This document shows positions 5,501-6,424 of a DNA stretch of 6,424 bases, one piece after another; positions within the stretch are counted from its first letter, which is position 1; the number at the start of each line of letters is the position of its first letter. Under the pieces are notes generated by a model that was not told the DNA's origin, did not search any database, and was given only the letters and a program-made list of their open reading frames with translations. This stretch comes from an uncultured Lachnospiraceae bacterium. GTDB lineage: Bacteria > Bacillota > Clostridia > Lachnospirales > Lachnospiraceae. Location: contig CACZQU010000400.1 of the NCBI GenBank assembly GCA_902783305.1, forward strand, positions 1 through 6,424, given 5' to 3'. Position numbers and translations under genes: made by a program.

Positions 5501-5669
5501 CTGCACCATAATCATAGATGTTGAATTGATGATGATAAACAAGATTCCATGAAACTCCGTATCCTCTGATTCCGCTTTATGTTACGCCAGATGGATGGAT
5601 ACAGGCAGGCGTTGGCAGACCTTGGCAAGCATCACCGTGAGCGGCGGTATACAGGTTTGGCATGCTGTA
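5501..5669 (+). other. Remaining glgA leader with possible RNA pairings
   Basis: No gene is supported here; an ORF starting at 5595 overlaps glgA in another frame and has no family resemblance. Possible RNA stems are GTATCC+TCTG (5559-5568) with CAGA (5588-5591) and GGATAC (5597-5602) across a 5-nt bulge, and AGCAT (5628-5632) with ATGCT (5662-5666), the latter just before the glgA ribosome binding site. TGTTGAA (5519-5525) is one base off the Spo0A-box core TGTCGAA. These are weak individually. Confidence 0.3.
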
Positions 5670-5685
5670 AAGGAGGGCATTTTTG

Positions 5686-6424
5686 ATGAAAAAGATTTTA
5701 TTTGCCACATCAGAGGCGGTACCATTTATAAAGACCGGTGGACTTGCGGATGTAGCCGGCTCTCTGCCGAAATGCTTCAACAAAGAATATTTTGATATCC
5801 GTGTTGTGCTTCCGAAATACGCATGCATGAAGCAGGAGTGGAAGGACCGGATGGAGTATATTACCCATTTCTACATGGATCTTGGATATAAAAACTGCTA
5901 CGTCGGCATTATGCACACGGAATATGAGGGCATTCATTTCTATTTCATTGACAATGAATACTATTTCAGCGGCCCCCGCCCATATGACGGCGGAACCTGG
6001 GATCTTGAGAAATTTGCCTTCTTCTCCAAGGCTGTGCTCTCGATCCTGCCGGTAATCGGCTTCCAGCCGCAGATTATCCATTGCCATGACTGGCAGACCG
6101 GTCTGGTACCTGTATATTTACATGATTCCTTCCAGCAGAATCCTTTCTTCTGGGGGATCAAGACGATCATGACAATTCATAATCTTAAATTCCAGGGAGT
6201 CTGGGATGTGAAGACCATCCAGGGAATTACCGGGCTTTCCGACTATTACTTTACTCCGGATAAGCTTGAAGCCTACAAAGACGCAAATTTCCTGAAGGGC
6301 GGAATTGTCTTTGCCGACGCGATTACCACGGTGAGCAACACCTATGCGGAGGAGATCAAAACACCGTTTTATGGGGAGGGTCTGGACGGTTTGCTCAGGG
6401 CACGGTCCAACAGCCTCCGCGGTA
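5686..6424 (+). CDS. glgA: Glycogen synthase (ADP-glucose), 3' end beyond window
   Basis: GlgA transfers glucose from ADP-glucose to the non-reducing end of alpha-1,4-glucan, the elongation step of bacterial glycogen (granulose in clostridia). The 246 visible codons, about half of a normal protein of roughly 480 aa, cover the N-terminal Rossmann domain of a GT5 enzyme. They start MKKILFATSEAVPFIKTGGL, where KTGGLADVAG (16-25) is the ADP-glucose-binding signature with its lysine at K16. HDWQTGL (134-140), TIHNLKFQG (163-171), NFLKGG (201-206) with ADAITTVSNTYAEEI (210-224), and YGEGLDGLL (229-237) follow. The ATG is preceded by AAGGAGGG (5670-5677) at 8 nt. The frame is still open at the window end. 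Other glg genes are not seen upstream, so it appears separate from any glgC/glgD cluster on this side. Its position directly after spo0A is notable given the link between granulose and sporulation. Confidence 0.96.
   Translation, partial: MKKILFATSEAVPFIKTGGLADVAGSLPKCFNKEYFDIRVVLPKYACMKQEWKDRMEYITHFYMDLGYKNCYVGIMHTEYEGIHFYFIDNEYYFSGPRPYDGGTWDLEKFAFFSKAVLSILPVIGFQPQIIHCHDWQTGLVPVYLHDSFQQNPFFWGIKTIMTIHNLKFQGVWDVKTIQGITGLSDYYFTPDKLEAYKDANFLKGGIVFADAITTVSNTYAEEIKTPFYGEGLDGLLRARSNSLRG

Noticed and set aside
5595..5795. 66-aa + strand ORF in the glgA leader
   Set aside because: Over half overlaps glgA in another frame, it has no convincing ribosome binding site, and its sequence shows no family signal.

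Overview
The window looks like a piece of a Clostridia chromosome, most likely Lachnospiraceae or a close relative. This rests on the gene order tlyA-nadK-argR-recN-(gap)-spo0A, a full-length Spo0A, strong AGGAGG-type ribosome binding sites, moderate GC content and TTG start codons. The genus cannot be fixed from the sequence alone. All recognisable genes are on the + strand.

Layout. Positions 5-93 form a long imperfect inverted repeat of unknown origin. Then comes a tight cluster: tlyA (rRNA 2'-O-methyltransferase, start probably TTG 151), nadK (NAD kinase, 5 nt after tlyA), argR (arginine repressor, 48 nt later) and recN (SMC-like DNA repair ATPase, 105 nt later). It closes with a strong intrinsic terminator at 4186-4230. 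This is a conserved Firmicutes housekeeping cluster whose promoter lies upstream of the window. In most spore-forming Firmicutes the next genes are spoIVB and then spo0A. Here spoIVB is absent, and a gene-poor stretch of about 480 bp takes its place. That stretch holds the terminator, several dyads, one doubtful 47-codon ORF, an AT-rich control region and a good sigma-A promoter (4530-4559) for spo0A. spo0A starts at TTG 4621 behind a strong ribosome binding site.

After spo0A, a 261-bp gap carries a likely promoter (-10 at 5437-5442), a 9-bp-stem hairpin beginning where a transcript would start, and further possible pairings. It leads to glgA (ADP-glucose glycogen synthase), whose 3' half lies beyond the window edge.

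Functionally this is housekeeping (ribosome modification, NADP supply, arginine control, recombination repair) followed by the master regulator of sporulation and stationary-phase fate, then a glycogen synthesis gene. No mobile element, CRISPR array, tRNA, rRNA or defence system is visible, and no undescribed multi-gene system. The points worth a second look are non-coding: the inverted repeat overlapping the possible tlyA translation start, the missing spoIVB, the dense dyads around the spo0A promoter, and the structured glgA leader.
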